This document shows, piece by piece, positions 12,177 through 23,290 of a DNA stretch of 64,000 bases. This DNA comes from Emydura subglobosa. Taxonomy: Eukaryota; Chordata; Testudines; Chelidae. The notes beneath the pieces are model-generated. The model was not told where the DNA came from. It did no database searches and saw only the letters and a program-made list of their open reading frames with translations. The translations under genes were made by a program, and so were the position numbers. The stretch spans positions 2,965,105-3,029,104 of the forward strand of contig ML679974.1 of assembly GCA_007922225.1 (NCBI GenBank). The letters run 5' to 3'. The first letter of the stretch is position 1, and every line of letters begins with the position of its first letter.

Positions 12177-14468
12177 GCTTCTATCCACCTATAGTCTTGT
12201 AATTGCAAATTGTTCATTTAAATCAGCTTTTCTGTTGGGTATGAAGGTTGTCATTTAGAGAGTAGCTGATGACATGAAAATTTGCATTAATATTTGCCAT
12301 GAAGAAACAAAGCAATATCCAGGTTACCTTTCCAATTAAACTGTAAACCAGTCTTACATTTGTAGTTAGCATGGTGGTTCTGCTCTTTTTAAATTATTAG
12401 AAGCCTGCTAATTAACCAGCACCTATTATGTATAGGGCTTAGAAGCTCTTTGTGCTTAGCTACATGGAAACAGAACTACATCTTTAGGGAAGATTGTCAT
12501 TTTATAAATTGAATTAGAAAAGCGAATAGTACAGAAATCTGAAGATTTACTCCTTTTTTCTATAAATATTTAAGTAATACACCAGAAGGGTTTTATTACT
12601 AAAACGTGGTAATTTGTTGGATCACTTAAAATGTTGTATTGTTATTTCAAAGCTCAGAGTATGTGAACAAACCACCATAGGCAGAGCTGAAGCTTACATA
12701 GCTATATGCTTTTCAGTGAGATTACAGGTGAAGAAAGGTGAAGCTGCCTCTCTGCAGAATTGTATTTATTTAGACAAAGATCTTTTAAATCAAAAGTTTT
12801 TAGGATAATTTATTATGGATAATTTATTATGAATAGATGTGCTTTCAACTTATTTATGAATACTAAATGTTTCAGCCTTTCCTGTTACTGCATTTTGCAT
12901 AATATGCACCAAATTAGTGCTTTGTTATTGGATCTTAAAACTGCTGAAAAACTAATGTAAACATGAATGCAGATATGAAAATAAATATTATATTTGAGTA
13001 TTCAGAAATAAGTAGTAAATCTTCTTGCCCTTCCCCAGCCCTATCCACATTAGCAGCTAATTGACGTTCTGACTTGAAGTTGTGCAAGTTTAAAAAAACA
13101 TGTTCCAACCTCTGTCTTAGAAAGCATTATTTGAGGATGTGGGAAGGAGAGCATAATTTAAATATATATGCTCTTTCTTGCATCCTTTCCAAACAATACT
13201 TTCGTTCATGCGCGTGTGTGTAAGTAAACAGGTACATAGGCAATGAGATGAGCCCTGTAGAAAAAATAGCATGTGATCATGTAATTATGGATAGTCACAT
13301 AATGTACACTCACAGATGGGCCAGAAAAAAAACGTATTTCACAAGTAACCTTAATTCTTGCATTTCCTAACTGTTGTCTTGTAATGGAAAGTATTAAGCT
13401 ACCTCAACCATAGGTATTGCTGTGAGTGCCATCTATAGTTTAAGCATATTTTGTATTTTTTTGTGGACTAGTAATCTTTTTTCAAGGCTGATACTTGATA
13501 GAAACATGCCAAAGTTACTGGTTAGAGAGAAGATATATTTATCCTGATAGAGCAGGTCAGTTTGGAAAACAAAAACTTTAAGCTTTGCTTTTTTACCTTG
13601 GTTGAAAAATGGACCGTGGAGTACATGATGTTAAGAAAAATATACAGATGGGATGTATGTTGCATATTGATAGGATAGGACTTGTGGTTTGACACTTCAA
13701 TTGCAAATCTAATATAATATTTTAATTTAGAAAAAATAAATGTAAAGTAGTTCTTTGTGCTTCCCTAAATTGTTTATTCGCTCTACAGTGGCGTCTTTTG
13801 AGGTAAAATAAAAACATCATCATGGAAAGAGGTAAAATACATGTAATTTCATGTATATTTTGCATTTTGTCTTTAGAGTCATCAGTATGGCTGCAATATT
13901 TCCCATTTAAATAGACCTCAGCCTAAATGATGAAGGCAAGAGTAGAGTTGATTCTGTATGAATGTTTAACGATTTAGGGCAAAGTTTGATACCTTTACTC
14001 TTGTTGGATAAATACCTTTCTCCACAGGTAGTCCTACTGAAGTCACTATTTTGTAACTGAATGACTGCTTGCTGAGTAAGCTACTATCCAATGTGAGTAA
14101 GAGTTTCCCTTTTTAAAATTTAACTCTTTCTCTGTATGCTTTGATCTGCAGCTTTTAATAGTAGAATGTAGCTTTATATAAAACATGTTTGGATCCCATA
14201 AAGGTAATAAGATTGGAATATAGTTGGTTATATCAATTTTTGTGTGTAGACAAATTGCTTTTTTTTAAAACTCCTCCAAATTATTTCTGTTTTCTGCCTT
14301 CTCCCATGTTTTAATGAGTTGGCGGACATCTGTTGTGATTTTCCTATGAGTCAATCTAGCTTTCAATTCCCACCAGATGTTTTCACTTTCCAGACTAGGT
14401 AGAATTTTAAAAAGCACTGAAATACCTAAGTCACTTTTGAAAATAGGATATATAAGTTCCTAAGACAC
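12177..14468. other. Intron, nothing recognised
   Basis: A/T-rich, no supported exon, no repeat family I can name. A short GCGCGTGTGTGT run lies near 13210. Confidence 0.5.
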
Positions 14469-14673
14469 TTAGGGTATGTCTACACTGCAGTTAGAAACCT
14501 GTGGCTAGCTCATGCCAGCTGACTTTGGTTAGCGGGCTGTTTAATTGTGGGACCCTGCAAGGTGGGAGGGTCCCCGAGCCTGACTGTTTACACCACAATT
14601 AAATAGTTCCTTAGCCCGAGTCAGCTGACAGGGGCAGCCACAGGTTTTTAATTGCAGTGTGGACGTGCCCTTA
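14469..14673. mobile_element. Fully palindromic MITE with TTA target duplication
   Basis: TTA (14469-14471 and 14671-14673) flanks an element that is an inverted repeat along nearly its whole length. One end reads GGGTATGTCTACACTGCAGT; the other, on the minus strand, reads GGGCACGTCCACACTGCAAT. AACCTGTGGCT and GTCAGCTGACT-type blocks occur on both arms, and TTTAATTGTGG lies near the centre. A fold-back MITE of the Harbinger kind. It directly abuts the next repeat at 14674. Confidence 0.75.
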
Positions 14674-14990
14674 GGATACATTTACACTGCAGTGTAAGCT
14701 CAGGCTCAGACTCAGGCTTAAATCCTAACTCCCCTTCCGTCTACACACAAATCTCTCAGACTTGGGCTTGGGCCCAGTGTCCTAGAATGCTACGAGGATG
14801 AAGATTCTGAGCCTGAGTCAAGGTGGGACCCAGTGTTTGAGCCCTATTGTTCTGAGGTTTAGATGCAGCCTGCCTCTGCACTCGGGTCCTTGGAGTCTGC
14901 CAAAAGTATCCGACAATGCTGTGGGCTGACTTCCTTTGTTCTCTGTCTCCCAAGAATCACCAGTTGACTCCAGGGAAATGGAAACTCCTC
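14674..14990. repeat. Harbinger-like terminal sequence
   Basis: GGATACATTTACACTGCAGT after TTA, followed by AGCTCAGGCTCAGACTCAGG, looks like the end of a Harbinger-type element. It may be the left end of the transposon whose genes lie at 15500-18749, but I could not find the matching right end beyond 18750. Confidence 0.4.
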
Positions 14991-15528
14991 ACCTTGTTCT
15001 AATATAGCAGTTGGCATTTACCCCTTCCATTTTATTCTGACTGCCAAACTGCAAACTCATGTTAGGAGAAACTTTGGCATTTGCAATAGATACCAACTAG
15101 AAGAAGTCCTTTACAAAGTGTGTTGCATCATGGTTGCAGGAGCATAGCCAGATTTTGGTTAATGTCTGGTGTAAAGCCACAAAATAGTTGACTTTAGTAA
15201 GAGCAGCAGGAATAATCACACATATCAGCAAATAGCAAAGAAACTGGTGGTGTTAGAAATTTACCGGACCAGTAACCGGCATATGGAATGGATTAAGCAG
15301 GGCAAGACAGAGAACTGGAAAACCAGGGACCACAACTGTACCTCTGTTAACTTGCCAATTTTGTGCCTGTTTTATGATAAATTTGACTGATTGCTAGGGA
15401 TTGTGCTGAGCGCTGAGTCAGCAGCGTTGCATGATGACCTGCTCAGCTAAGATGACACCCTGCTGGCCTCAGAAGCTAGCATGGAAATCAATGGGAGCCA
15501 GCAGCAGGTGTCAAAGGAGTTAAATGAA

Positions 15529-16909
15529 GTGACTCTGCTGATGAAAACGGTTCTAGAGGAGGCTTTGTCGCAAGAGTAGCTGCAGCACATCCTGAGGCTG
15601 TACTTAGAGGAATCTTTTTGATGCTCCCCTCCCTGTTCCCCTGGAATGAAAAGTCTTCTGTTGAACCAACAGCAGAAATGGAAGAAGGAGACGCAGTCCT
15701 TGAGCCTGGTAAGTTTTTGGCTTCATTTTTGTGTTTATTAATATAGGAATGGGAGTGATTTCCACTCAATAACCATTGCAAATGATATTATAAGCTCCAG
15801 GTAGCAGCATGTATTTGCTAATGGCAAATTGCATGCCAACACCTTGGTGTCCCTCTGCCCCCCTTCCCACCAAGTGGAATTCAAAATGGAGACTGGGGAA
15901 TGTAAACAGTTAAATAAGCATGTGAAAGAAAAGGAACATACACGTTTTTGCTAGCACATTCTGTTCCTTTACATATGCTGCTTGGTACCAACCCAACAGT
16001 GTAATGAGTCACCTGAAAAGACTGAATGGTATAGGGTGGAGTGAGGGAAGAAGTTCAAATGCAGCCCATTTTCAAATGTAATACATTTCTGTTAATGTAT
16101 TTGCAATTCTAAAATGTTTTTTTTTCTATTTTCTTGCATCATGCTATTTGAGACAATAATCTTCTGTATCGTCTTCTGTTCCAGTCCCCTTGACCTCTAC
16201 AGGCTGCAATACCGCTGAAGCTTGCCCATGCTGCAGAAGTCTGGCTCACCATACCTTTGTGGACCATTCCAATAGAAAGCATTTCCATGGTGATCTTATG
16301 ATTGAACTTCTGGACAGGGCCAACAAGCAGGTTGAGTACCAAAGGCAACGGAATTTGTTGCAAGAGGAAAGACACGCCAAGAGGCAAGCAGAAGGGCTCA
16401 ATGTGGCTTCACAGACATCTATAGTAACATGGAAGCAGGCATTTGCTTTACAGTTCCTGGAACAGGAAAGGTGGCTAAGGGAGGAAGATAGCATCCACTC
16501 AAACAGTTCTCTCTGTTGTGCTGTCTTTCCAATGGATGCAAGAGTGCAGGCTTTTGCTGTGCCAGCACCATCGGCTGCATCCTTTCTGTGGTACCCTGGC
16601 CTGCATTCCAGGAATAGCTTGGACAAATTCATGGCTGGGTGGCTCATTCAATTGGGCTCTCTGAGTGGCTGGACAGGGCAAATGTGCCCCAGTCAGTCCT
16701 CAGTGGTGGATGCCTCCACCCCCCCAGCTTGGTGGCTAATTCAAGGCAAATATGGAACGAAGGGAAAGGAGATGGGGGGAGGGACAGGGAACATGCAGTG
16801 GTTGGGGTGGGGTTGTCTTGTACATAGTTTAAGTGTTTGCATCACTTTATGCACTTTGTTCTTGGTTGCTTTTAAAACTTTTGGTGTTGATGATGTTTTG
16901 GTGTTATGA
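15529..16909 (+). pseudogene. Harbinger accessory (Myb/SANT-like) ORF, two exons
   Basis: A frame open from 15529 runs to 15708 and meets GTAAGT. A pyrimidine tract with CCAG ends at 16184. Joining 15708 to 16185 keeps the frame through a split Val codon and continues to 16909. The second exon encodes DLMIELLDRANKQVEYQRQR and LLQEERHAKRQAEG, a coiled coil like the C-terminal part of the Myb/SANT-like DNA-binding partner of PIF/Harbinger transposases. The N-terminal Myb domain is not visible, so the gene is partial or decayed. Poly-A signals (AATAAATAAATAAAG, 16966-16980) follow. It converges with a transposase on the other strand. Splicing is inferred. Confidence 0.45.
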
Positions 16910-17112
16910 TAGTCTCTTGTCAGGCAATGCTTTAATATTGTACTTTTCCAATACATATGTAAATAATAAATAAATAAAGGTTTTATTTTATAAAAAAAAA
17001 TTAATTGCCATCTTTGCAACACATCATAATGTGTATTTCAGATAATAAAGGTGAATACATGATTAGGTGCAACTGGGAGGTAGTATGCAAAAATCCATGT
17101 CTCAATACAGTT

Positions 17113-17501
17113 ATATGTACCAGGGGTTCCCAAACTGTGGTACGCGTATCACCTGTGGTACACAGACCACCTCCGAATGGTACGTGTCTAAGCTGCCCGA
17201 TGCTCCCATTGCCAACGTAGCTTAAGCAGAGCGTCAGCAGTAGGTTAGCCCGAAGTTGTGCTGTTGACACTCCGTTTAAGCTACAGCTTAGTTCCTTGGC
17301 CGGTCGTTTCCCAAACTTTTGGCTTGTGACTTGGCTGAGAATCACTAAGCTGCCTGATGCTCCAGTTGCCAAAGTGGTTTAAGTGGAACGTCGGCAGCTA
17401 CACAGTCTGTTTATAAAAAAATTGGTGGTGGTGCTACAGGTGGTGGTGATTCATGTTGGTGGTACACAACATGGTAGGGTATGGGAATCGCTGATATACA
17501 C
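17113..17501. mobile_element. hAT-like non-autonomous element between the two Harbinger genes
   Basis: It starts CAGGGGTTCCCAAACTGTGG (17121) and ends TATGGGAATCGCTG (17493). ATATGTAC (17113-17120) and ATATACAC (17494-17501) are a plausible 8-bp duplication with two changes. Inside, a block containing GATGCTCC..TTGCCAA..TTTAAG..CGTC..GCAG occurs twice, near 17198 and 17358, so part of the element is duplicated. Confidence 0.65.
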
Positions 17502-17666
17502 CAATCCATACATCAGTTATTTACGTCAGTCTATACCGTTTCTCGCCACAGACCCCCATTTCATAGGTGATCATATCATACAAAAGTACAATGCATAGCA
17601 ATCAACCCTCCTCCCCCAGAGAATCAATGCCTCCCTCCCTTCCCTTCAAGCACATTCATAAAAGTA

Positions 17667-18749
17667 TTATTCTCCCTCTTCCATTGCTCCATGCAAGTCC
17701 ATAATATGGGAGCACAAAGCCTCCCTGACTTCTGTTGTCTGGGTGCATCTTGCTCCAGCTGTGATAGGTATACTTTCTCGCTGAGTGTACTGATTCAGCA
17801 GCCTCTCGCTGTCACAGAAATGGCTCACTTCTGGCTTCACAAAGATTGTGAAGAGCACAGTAAGCCATAGTAATGCAAACACCATTGATAACACTGTAAT
17901 CCAAATGGGTCTGTAAACATTGCCAGCGGGATTTCAATCTGCCAAACACATATTCAGCTACCATTGTACACTTGCAGAGAATGTAATTAAACCTTTTGCC
18001 AGGGAGTCTGAAATTGGGGTAAAGTTTCATAAGCCAAGGCAAAAGGGGTTATATGGGGACGCCCAGAATAGCAGTGAGGAAGGTAATTCTTTTTATGACA
18101 ATATCATGTGATGGGAATAAAGTCCCAACCTGTCAGTGAATGAAGACTCCAAATTGTTGGAAAACCCTGGCATCATGAACTTTTCCAGTACAGCCAACAT
18201 GGACATTCATAAATAGGCTTCTGTGGTCCATGAGGGCCTTCATAACTGTGGAGTAGTACCCTTCGTGGTTTATGTACTCGTGTGCTCCTTGAGGAGAGGA
18301 AACTGGGGGCGCATAGGTCCCATTTGTGGGCTTGGTGGAATTTGGAAACTTCATTCTCTCAAAGCCAGTTAGTTCAGAAATATCTTATTGTGTCTGCCAC
18401 ACTGGGGTAAACCACACAAGTGATTGCTTCAGAAATCTCCACCATCACTTTACCCACAGTTGACTTTTCAACATGGAACTGGTTGGCAACAGACGTGTAG
18501 TATTGTGGGGAAGCCAGCTTCCAGATGTTTATAACAACCCATTTCTGGACTGTTATGGCTGCCCTCATGCATGTCTTTGTGCTGGACAGTCAGAGTAAGC
18601 TGTTCACAAAGCTCCAGAAATGCGTCTTTCTTCATGCGAAAGTGCTGAACCCACTGCTGGTCATCTTGGTCTCCGTGGCAATGTGATCCCAACAGTCTAT
18701 GCTTATAGCCCTGCTCCAGAAGCACCAGCCTATATATAGGAGTCATCAC
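17667..18749 (-). pseudogene. PIF/Harbinger DDE transposase, broken
   Basis: Minus-strand pieces in order. 18749-18468: QWVQHFRMKKDAFLELCEQL. 18568-18374: helix-turn-helix part with SVANQFHVEKSTVGKV. 18354-18133: TNGTYAPP, HEYINHEGYYSTVMKAL, then VHDARVFQ. 18042-17812: CKCTMVAEYVFGRLKSRWQC. These match the HARBI1-type transposase, which cuts and pastes at TWA sites. The first catalytic Asp (family DGTHIP) is Asn here (NGTYAP); the second (VHDARVF) and the Glu (AEYVFGRLK) are kept. Frameshifts separate the pieces. Dead, and convergent with the accessory ORF. Confidence 0.8.
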
Positions 18750-19629
18750 TGGCTATACTGAGTGTCATGAGCAGCATCAGCCAGTTTGAACGTATCTGAG
18801 TTGTTGTCCTCCTGCTCCGTCATTAGGTCAGTCAGGTGCCTTTGGTAGGTCAATTCTTTTAGGATGTGGAAGGAATTTATTTTATGTAGTTTAGTAATTC
18901 TGCACAACAGTGTAAAATTCCACTCTAAAAGCTTGATGTGATGTCATTGGATTTTCTGACTCATATTTGTCCCTTCCTTTGTTCCCCGAAGAGGATTCTC
19001 AATTAGTTAAAAAATACAGGCACTAGAGTGTCATCAAGAAGGCAGGTATTGCATTATGGAACAAGTGAAGCTGGCTTTAAAAGGGACTTCCTTTGTACTA
19101 ATTAAACATTTCTCTAGTTTTGGTCAGCAAGAAAGTGAGAGACTCTTGATTAGTTGTTTATTTCTGGCACCTATAGGTGCCCTTAAGTCTCCCCCAGAAA
19201 CTAGGGAAAGAGGAACTATCTTGTCAAGGCAGATCTCCGTCATCAGAATGTTTTCCTGAGGGGTTGAGTGAAGTAAAGATAGTAAGCTATGACAGTTTGG
19301 CTTGTTCCTGTACGTATATTGAAAATATTAACTTATTTTAAGGTGTCATATGCAATGTTGTCAGAAGAAAGCAGCTGAAGTCAAATATCCTGCATTGTTA
19401 AATTTAGAGTTACAGCCTCATGCAGACTGATTTACAATCCTAAACAAGGTATATTATTGCATACTGCAGTTGTCAAGTTATACCACTTCTTAAAAGGTCA
19501 CATAAATTGATGGGATTTAAGCATGCGCTGAAAAACTTTGCTGAATTGGGGCCATAGTACATATGACCTTTTGATCTGAAATGATAAAACGATACATAAC
19601 TCATTTATGTTTTCTCCCTTTCTTCTCAG
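18750..19629. other. Intron between the transposase and the first SNX29 exon
   Basis: No Harbinger right terminus and no exon recognised. The last bases form the pyrimidine tract of the SNX29 acceptor (TTTCTCCCTTTCTTCTCAG). Confidence 0.5.
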
Positions 19630-19693
19630 ATGAACTTCGGCAAGCTATTGTGGCCATGATGAACAGAAAGGATGAGCTGGAAGAACAGAACAG
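19630..19693 (+). CDS. SNX29: SNX29 coding exon (first in window), coiled-coil segment
   Basis: A 64-bp exon. It follows a pyrimidine-rich tract ending in AG (19628-19629) and is followed by GTAACT (19694 on). It starts with the last two bases of a codon (AT, Asp if the previous exon ends in G) and ends with the first two bases of an Arg codon (AG). In frame it reads ELRQAIVAMMNRKDELEEQN, an acidic/basic heptad-like helix without stops. Sorting nexin 29 has such a coiled coil between its RUN and PX domains. Flanking DNA is stop-rich intron, so the exon is defined by splice sites and protein similarity, not by a long ORF. Confidence 0.82.
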
Positions 19694-21665
19694 GTAACTT
19701 TCTTTTTCTACACTGAGTGCCCTGTATAATTTCACAAAATTTATGTTTTTGTCACTTAGCTCCTTTACATGTAGGAAAAATTGCTATTAAAGCTGTTATC
19801 TTCTGCTTTGTGCCTGTATTCCTTTTGTGGAACTTAACAAGCACAATGCTGCAATGCTTCTACAACCTGATATAAGATGGGTGTGCAACTGTTTAGAAAA
19901 TCGTTATCAGTGGTTCACAGTCAAGCTGGAGGGGCCTATTAAATGTGGTCCTGCAGAGATCTGTCCTGGGTCCAGTTCTGTTCAATAACTTCATAAATGA
20001 TTTGGAAAATGGCATGGTAAGTACACTAATAACATTTGTGGTTGATACCAGGCTGAGTGGGGTTGCAAACGCTTTGGGGAACAGGATTAGAATTCAAAAT
20101 GATCTTGACAAACTGGAAAAATGGTCTGAAATGAATAGGCTGAAATTCAATAAGGACAAATACAAAGTACTATACTTAAGAAGGAATAATCTAATGCACA
20201 AATACAAAATGGGAAATGACTGCTTTGGAAAAAGTATTGCAGAAAAAAATCGGGGGGTTATAGTGGATCGCAAAGTAAATATGAGTTGTCAGTGTAATAT
20301 TGTTTAAAAAAAAATGAACATCATCTGACAGGATTGTTGTAAGCAAGACACGAGAACTAATTCTTCCACTCTACTCAGCATTGATAAGGCCTCAACTGGA
20401 GTACTGTGTTCAGTTCTGGACACCAGACTTGGGGAAAGATGTTGATATACTGGAGAAAATCCAGAGGAGAGCAACAAAAATGATTGAAGGTCTAAAAAAC
20501 ATGATCTACATGGAAAGATTGAAAAAATTGGGTTTGTTTAGTCTGGAGAAGAGAAGACTGAGGGGAGACATATGTCTTCAAGTATGTAAAATGTTTTTAT
20601 AAAGAGGAGGGTGAAAAATAGTTCTCCGTATCCACTGAGGACAGGACAAGAAGGAATGGGTTTAAATTACAGCAAAGGAGACTTAGGTTAGACATTGGGA
20701 TAATCTTCCTAATTGTAAGGGTAGTTATGCACTGGACCAAATTGCCTAGAGAGGTTGTGGAATCTCCATGATTGGAGGATTTTAAAGACAGGCTAGACAA
20801 ACACCTGTAAGGGATAGTCTAATCTAGATAATAATTAGTTCTGTTTTAGTATAGGGGACTGGACTAGATGACCTATCAAGGTCCCTTCCAGTCCTACAGT
20901 CCATGATTTTTATGATTTACAAGCAAACTTTTTTTCATTAGAATTAAATTGCATGGAATTGACTGAGCTGAGAATTTTTGTTAAACTATATTTTTACAAA
21001 GACTAAGTTTGTGGCCAAAATAACCTTTTAATATCCCAGGATTCTTTTCATAAGAGAATAGGTTTGACCTGGTACCACGGGCCAGAATATCTCCTCTTCC
21101 CTCAGTTGTTCAGCATTTTGTGTGTCAATTAGCTGCCACATCAGAAGTAGAAACCACCCCAGTATGCTGAAATTGTGTGAATGTATAGTTCACATAGTAT
21201 AGTAAATTTATTTCTCATTCTTTTGAATGAAAAGTGCTACATAATTTAAAACTAATTTTAAAAAAAATATTATTAATTAAAAAATGAAATAGAGAAGCAA
21301 GCACCATATTCCGGCTATGTACTTACTCAGTGTATTAGGAACACCATAATTAAAAAAATGGAAATAATATAAAGAAAAGATATGGTCTTTTCTCCAGCAG
21401 ATTATTTAAGATGCATACTACTCTCACACAGATTGCAGTTTACACCTTCAAGTAGTTCTTTGCAATATTCTACTTTTTTATTGTTTAAAGTGTGACTTAA
21501 TTATATTCCTATTGTGGTTTTAAAATTTAGGGTCTGCTGATGCACCCCATCCATTTCCTCCCCACCCAGTGATTGTTGGTTGAGTCACACCTAGCTTTAA
21601 ATGTATATCACTATAAAGGGCAGGGCATTTGCATGGTCATAACAGATGGTGCTCCCTTTTTCCAG
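19694..21665 (+). other. SNX29: SNX29 intron (2.0 kb)
   Basis: The intron has a GTAACT donor and a TTTTTCCAG acceptor and splits an Arg codon after its second base. A CR1 LINE fragment in the same orientation as the gene occupies about half of it (19877-20920). The remaining A/T-rich sequence (20930-21650) shows nothing else I can name. Confidence 0.75.
19877..20920 (+). mobile_element. CR1-type LINE fragment, RT C-terminal half to 3' end
   Basis: A 5'-truncated non-LTR retrotransposon. The first open piece (19945-20307) contains SVLGPVLFNNFINDL, a hallmark just before the RT catalytic box. Where family members have FADDTKLGG this copy reads FVVDTRLSG, so the first catalytic Asp is lost. A second piece (20381-20602) carries LEYCVQFW and RRATKMI, the typical CR1 C-terminal block. 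The frame breaks around 20305. The 3' part runs through the usual GGACTGGACTAGATGACC-type tail to ATGATTTTTATGATT near 20918, the CR1 3' end. Inserted in sense orientation inside SNX29; long dead. Confidence 0.85.
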
Positions 21666-21794
21666 ATCTCTGCGAAACCTGCTTGATGGAGAGATGGAAC
21701 ATTCTGCAGTACTCAGGCAAGAAATTGACAGCTTGAGAAGGAAAATAGCAGAGCAGGAGGAGCGACATGCAGCAAAGATTCAGGCTTTGGCAAG
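21666..21794 (+). CDS. SNX29: SNX29 coding exon (second in window), coiled-coil segment
   Basis: A 129-bp exon between TTTTTCCAG (ends 21665) and GTAGGG (21795 on). Its first base completes the Arg codon left open by the previous exon. Then SLRNLLDGEMEHSAVLRQEI and, further on, SLRRKIAEQEERHAAKIQ are read, ending with AG of another Arg codon. There are no stops. The Leu-rich, charged heptads indicate a coiled coil continuous with the previous exon. It matches my memory of the SNX29 central coiled coil closely. Phase agrees at both junctions, which chance matches would not give. Confidence 0.85.
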
Positions 21795-22689
21795 GTAGGG
21801 AGGTGAAACAATCACTGAAAGAAGTTGCTATAATTAGGTAAAGTTTGGAATAAATATACTTAGCTTTCTTTAGAAAAGACCTAAATAGGTGAATTGCGTA
21901 TGGAAAGGACGTGGTAAGGAGAAGAAGAAAGACATAAATATGCAGGAGTAGGTGATATATATACTTCATAATCTGTTCTATGAAGTGCATAAACTCATCA
22001 TTTAAAACATTTTTGCTAACAAGACTTTTTGTGTTTGTAGTTCAATGTAAACATGTCTTTGTACCTATTTTTATTGGGAAGATTTTTCTTTTCTATTTAC
22101 TGGAGGAAAAAAGCCCCTTGGATGTGAGGACAATAAAATGCTGACAGCTGTCACTTTACTGATTTCCAAGGTTGATTTGACTGACTGATTGGCTGGCTAG
22201 ACAGATGTCCCTCTCCGTGTTTGTTCCTCCCAAAGCTGTATACTTTGTTAAAACCGATAACTTTCCTAGAAATATTGTTCTGCAGTTAAGGATCTGAGAG
22301 AATGTAAGAAAAACTCTTCTGGGTAAGGGTCAATAGGAATGTATCCGCTTTTTAAGGGTATAGAAGAAAAGTTTATTATCTTCAGAGCGAAGTTGTTCTT
22401 TTCACTCTTCTTCTCCCATGAACTTTCAGTTTACTAACTGGTAACTTAATGGCTTTGCCTACTTCTATTCTTACTCAACAGAAAAGACTATATTATGTAT
22501 GAAAATACCGTAATTTAAGTTGTTGATATGATTTTATAGAAATGATTTAATATTTACTCAGTCTATTATTTGCTCACTTGCTTTTGTGCTCTGTGTGTGA
22601 ACAGCCTTCAAAGGTTCATCACAAAGCAGATATGCTGCACTCTTAACCAAAACATTTGAAATGAAATGAAAATGTGAATCTCTTGGTAT

Positions 22690-23290
22690 CTTGTAGTCAG
22701 ACCCACCAACAGGAATTCTGGGCCCCAGGGCAGAATAGTCCTACCCTGTCTCTTCTGCCCACAGCCCCGCCCCCAATCCACTCCAGACCCTGCCCCCTGC
22801 TGCACCCACTTCCCCGCTTGACTGGCTCGCTGCCACATCCCTCTCCCCCCATTGCTTGGTTCCCCTTCTCTCTTCCACAATTCCCCTTCCTGCAGGTGGC
22901 AAGCGACAGCAGGGGTGCTGAGGGGACAGGGGGAGGAGGGATGCATGCGGGGAGCAACAGTGGGAAGGAGGGGATGTGCAGGGGGGTGAGTGGGAGAGGA
23001 GAGGAGGGATTCACATGGCGAGCGATGGTGGAGGGGGTTGATTGGGAGGGGATATATGGCTGTGGGGGGGGAGAGGGGGGGAAATGGGGTGTGGAAAAGA
23101 GGAGGGGGAAACCAAGTGTAGAGGTGGGCTTGTGGGGAGGATGTATGCGGGCCAATCAGGGCACAGTCTGGGACGGAGTGGGGGTGGACTGTGGGCAGGG
23201 GCCATGGGAGGAAGAGGCAAGACGGGGAGCTAGCCTCCATGAGGGGAAGCTTTCACCCCACTGCCCGTGGCCTAGGCCCCTTTTAAAATG
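22690..23290. repeat. G-rich / C-rich block, probably a GC-rich dispersed repeat
   Basis: Sharply higher GC than the intron around it. The first part is C-rich (CCCCGCCCCC near 22763); from about 22910 the + strand is strongly G-rich, with runs such as GGGGGGGG, GGGGGGG and GGGG between 23060 and 23090. Long overlapping frames on both strands are low-complexity products and not genes. Borders are CAGACCCACCAACAGGAATT and CCTAGGCCCCTTTTAAAA. I do not recognise the family. Confidence 0.55.

Noticed and set aside
16139..17372. Minus-strand frames of 60-133 codons in the Harbinger region
   Set aside because: They are antisense to the accessory ORF or to the hAT element and carry no Harbinger motif.
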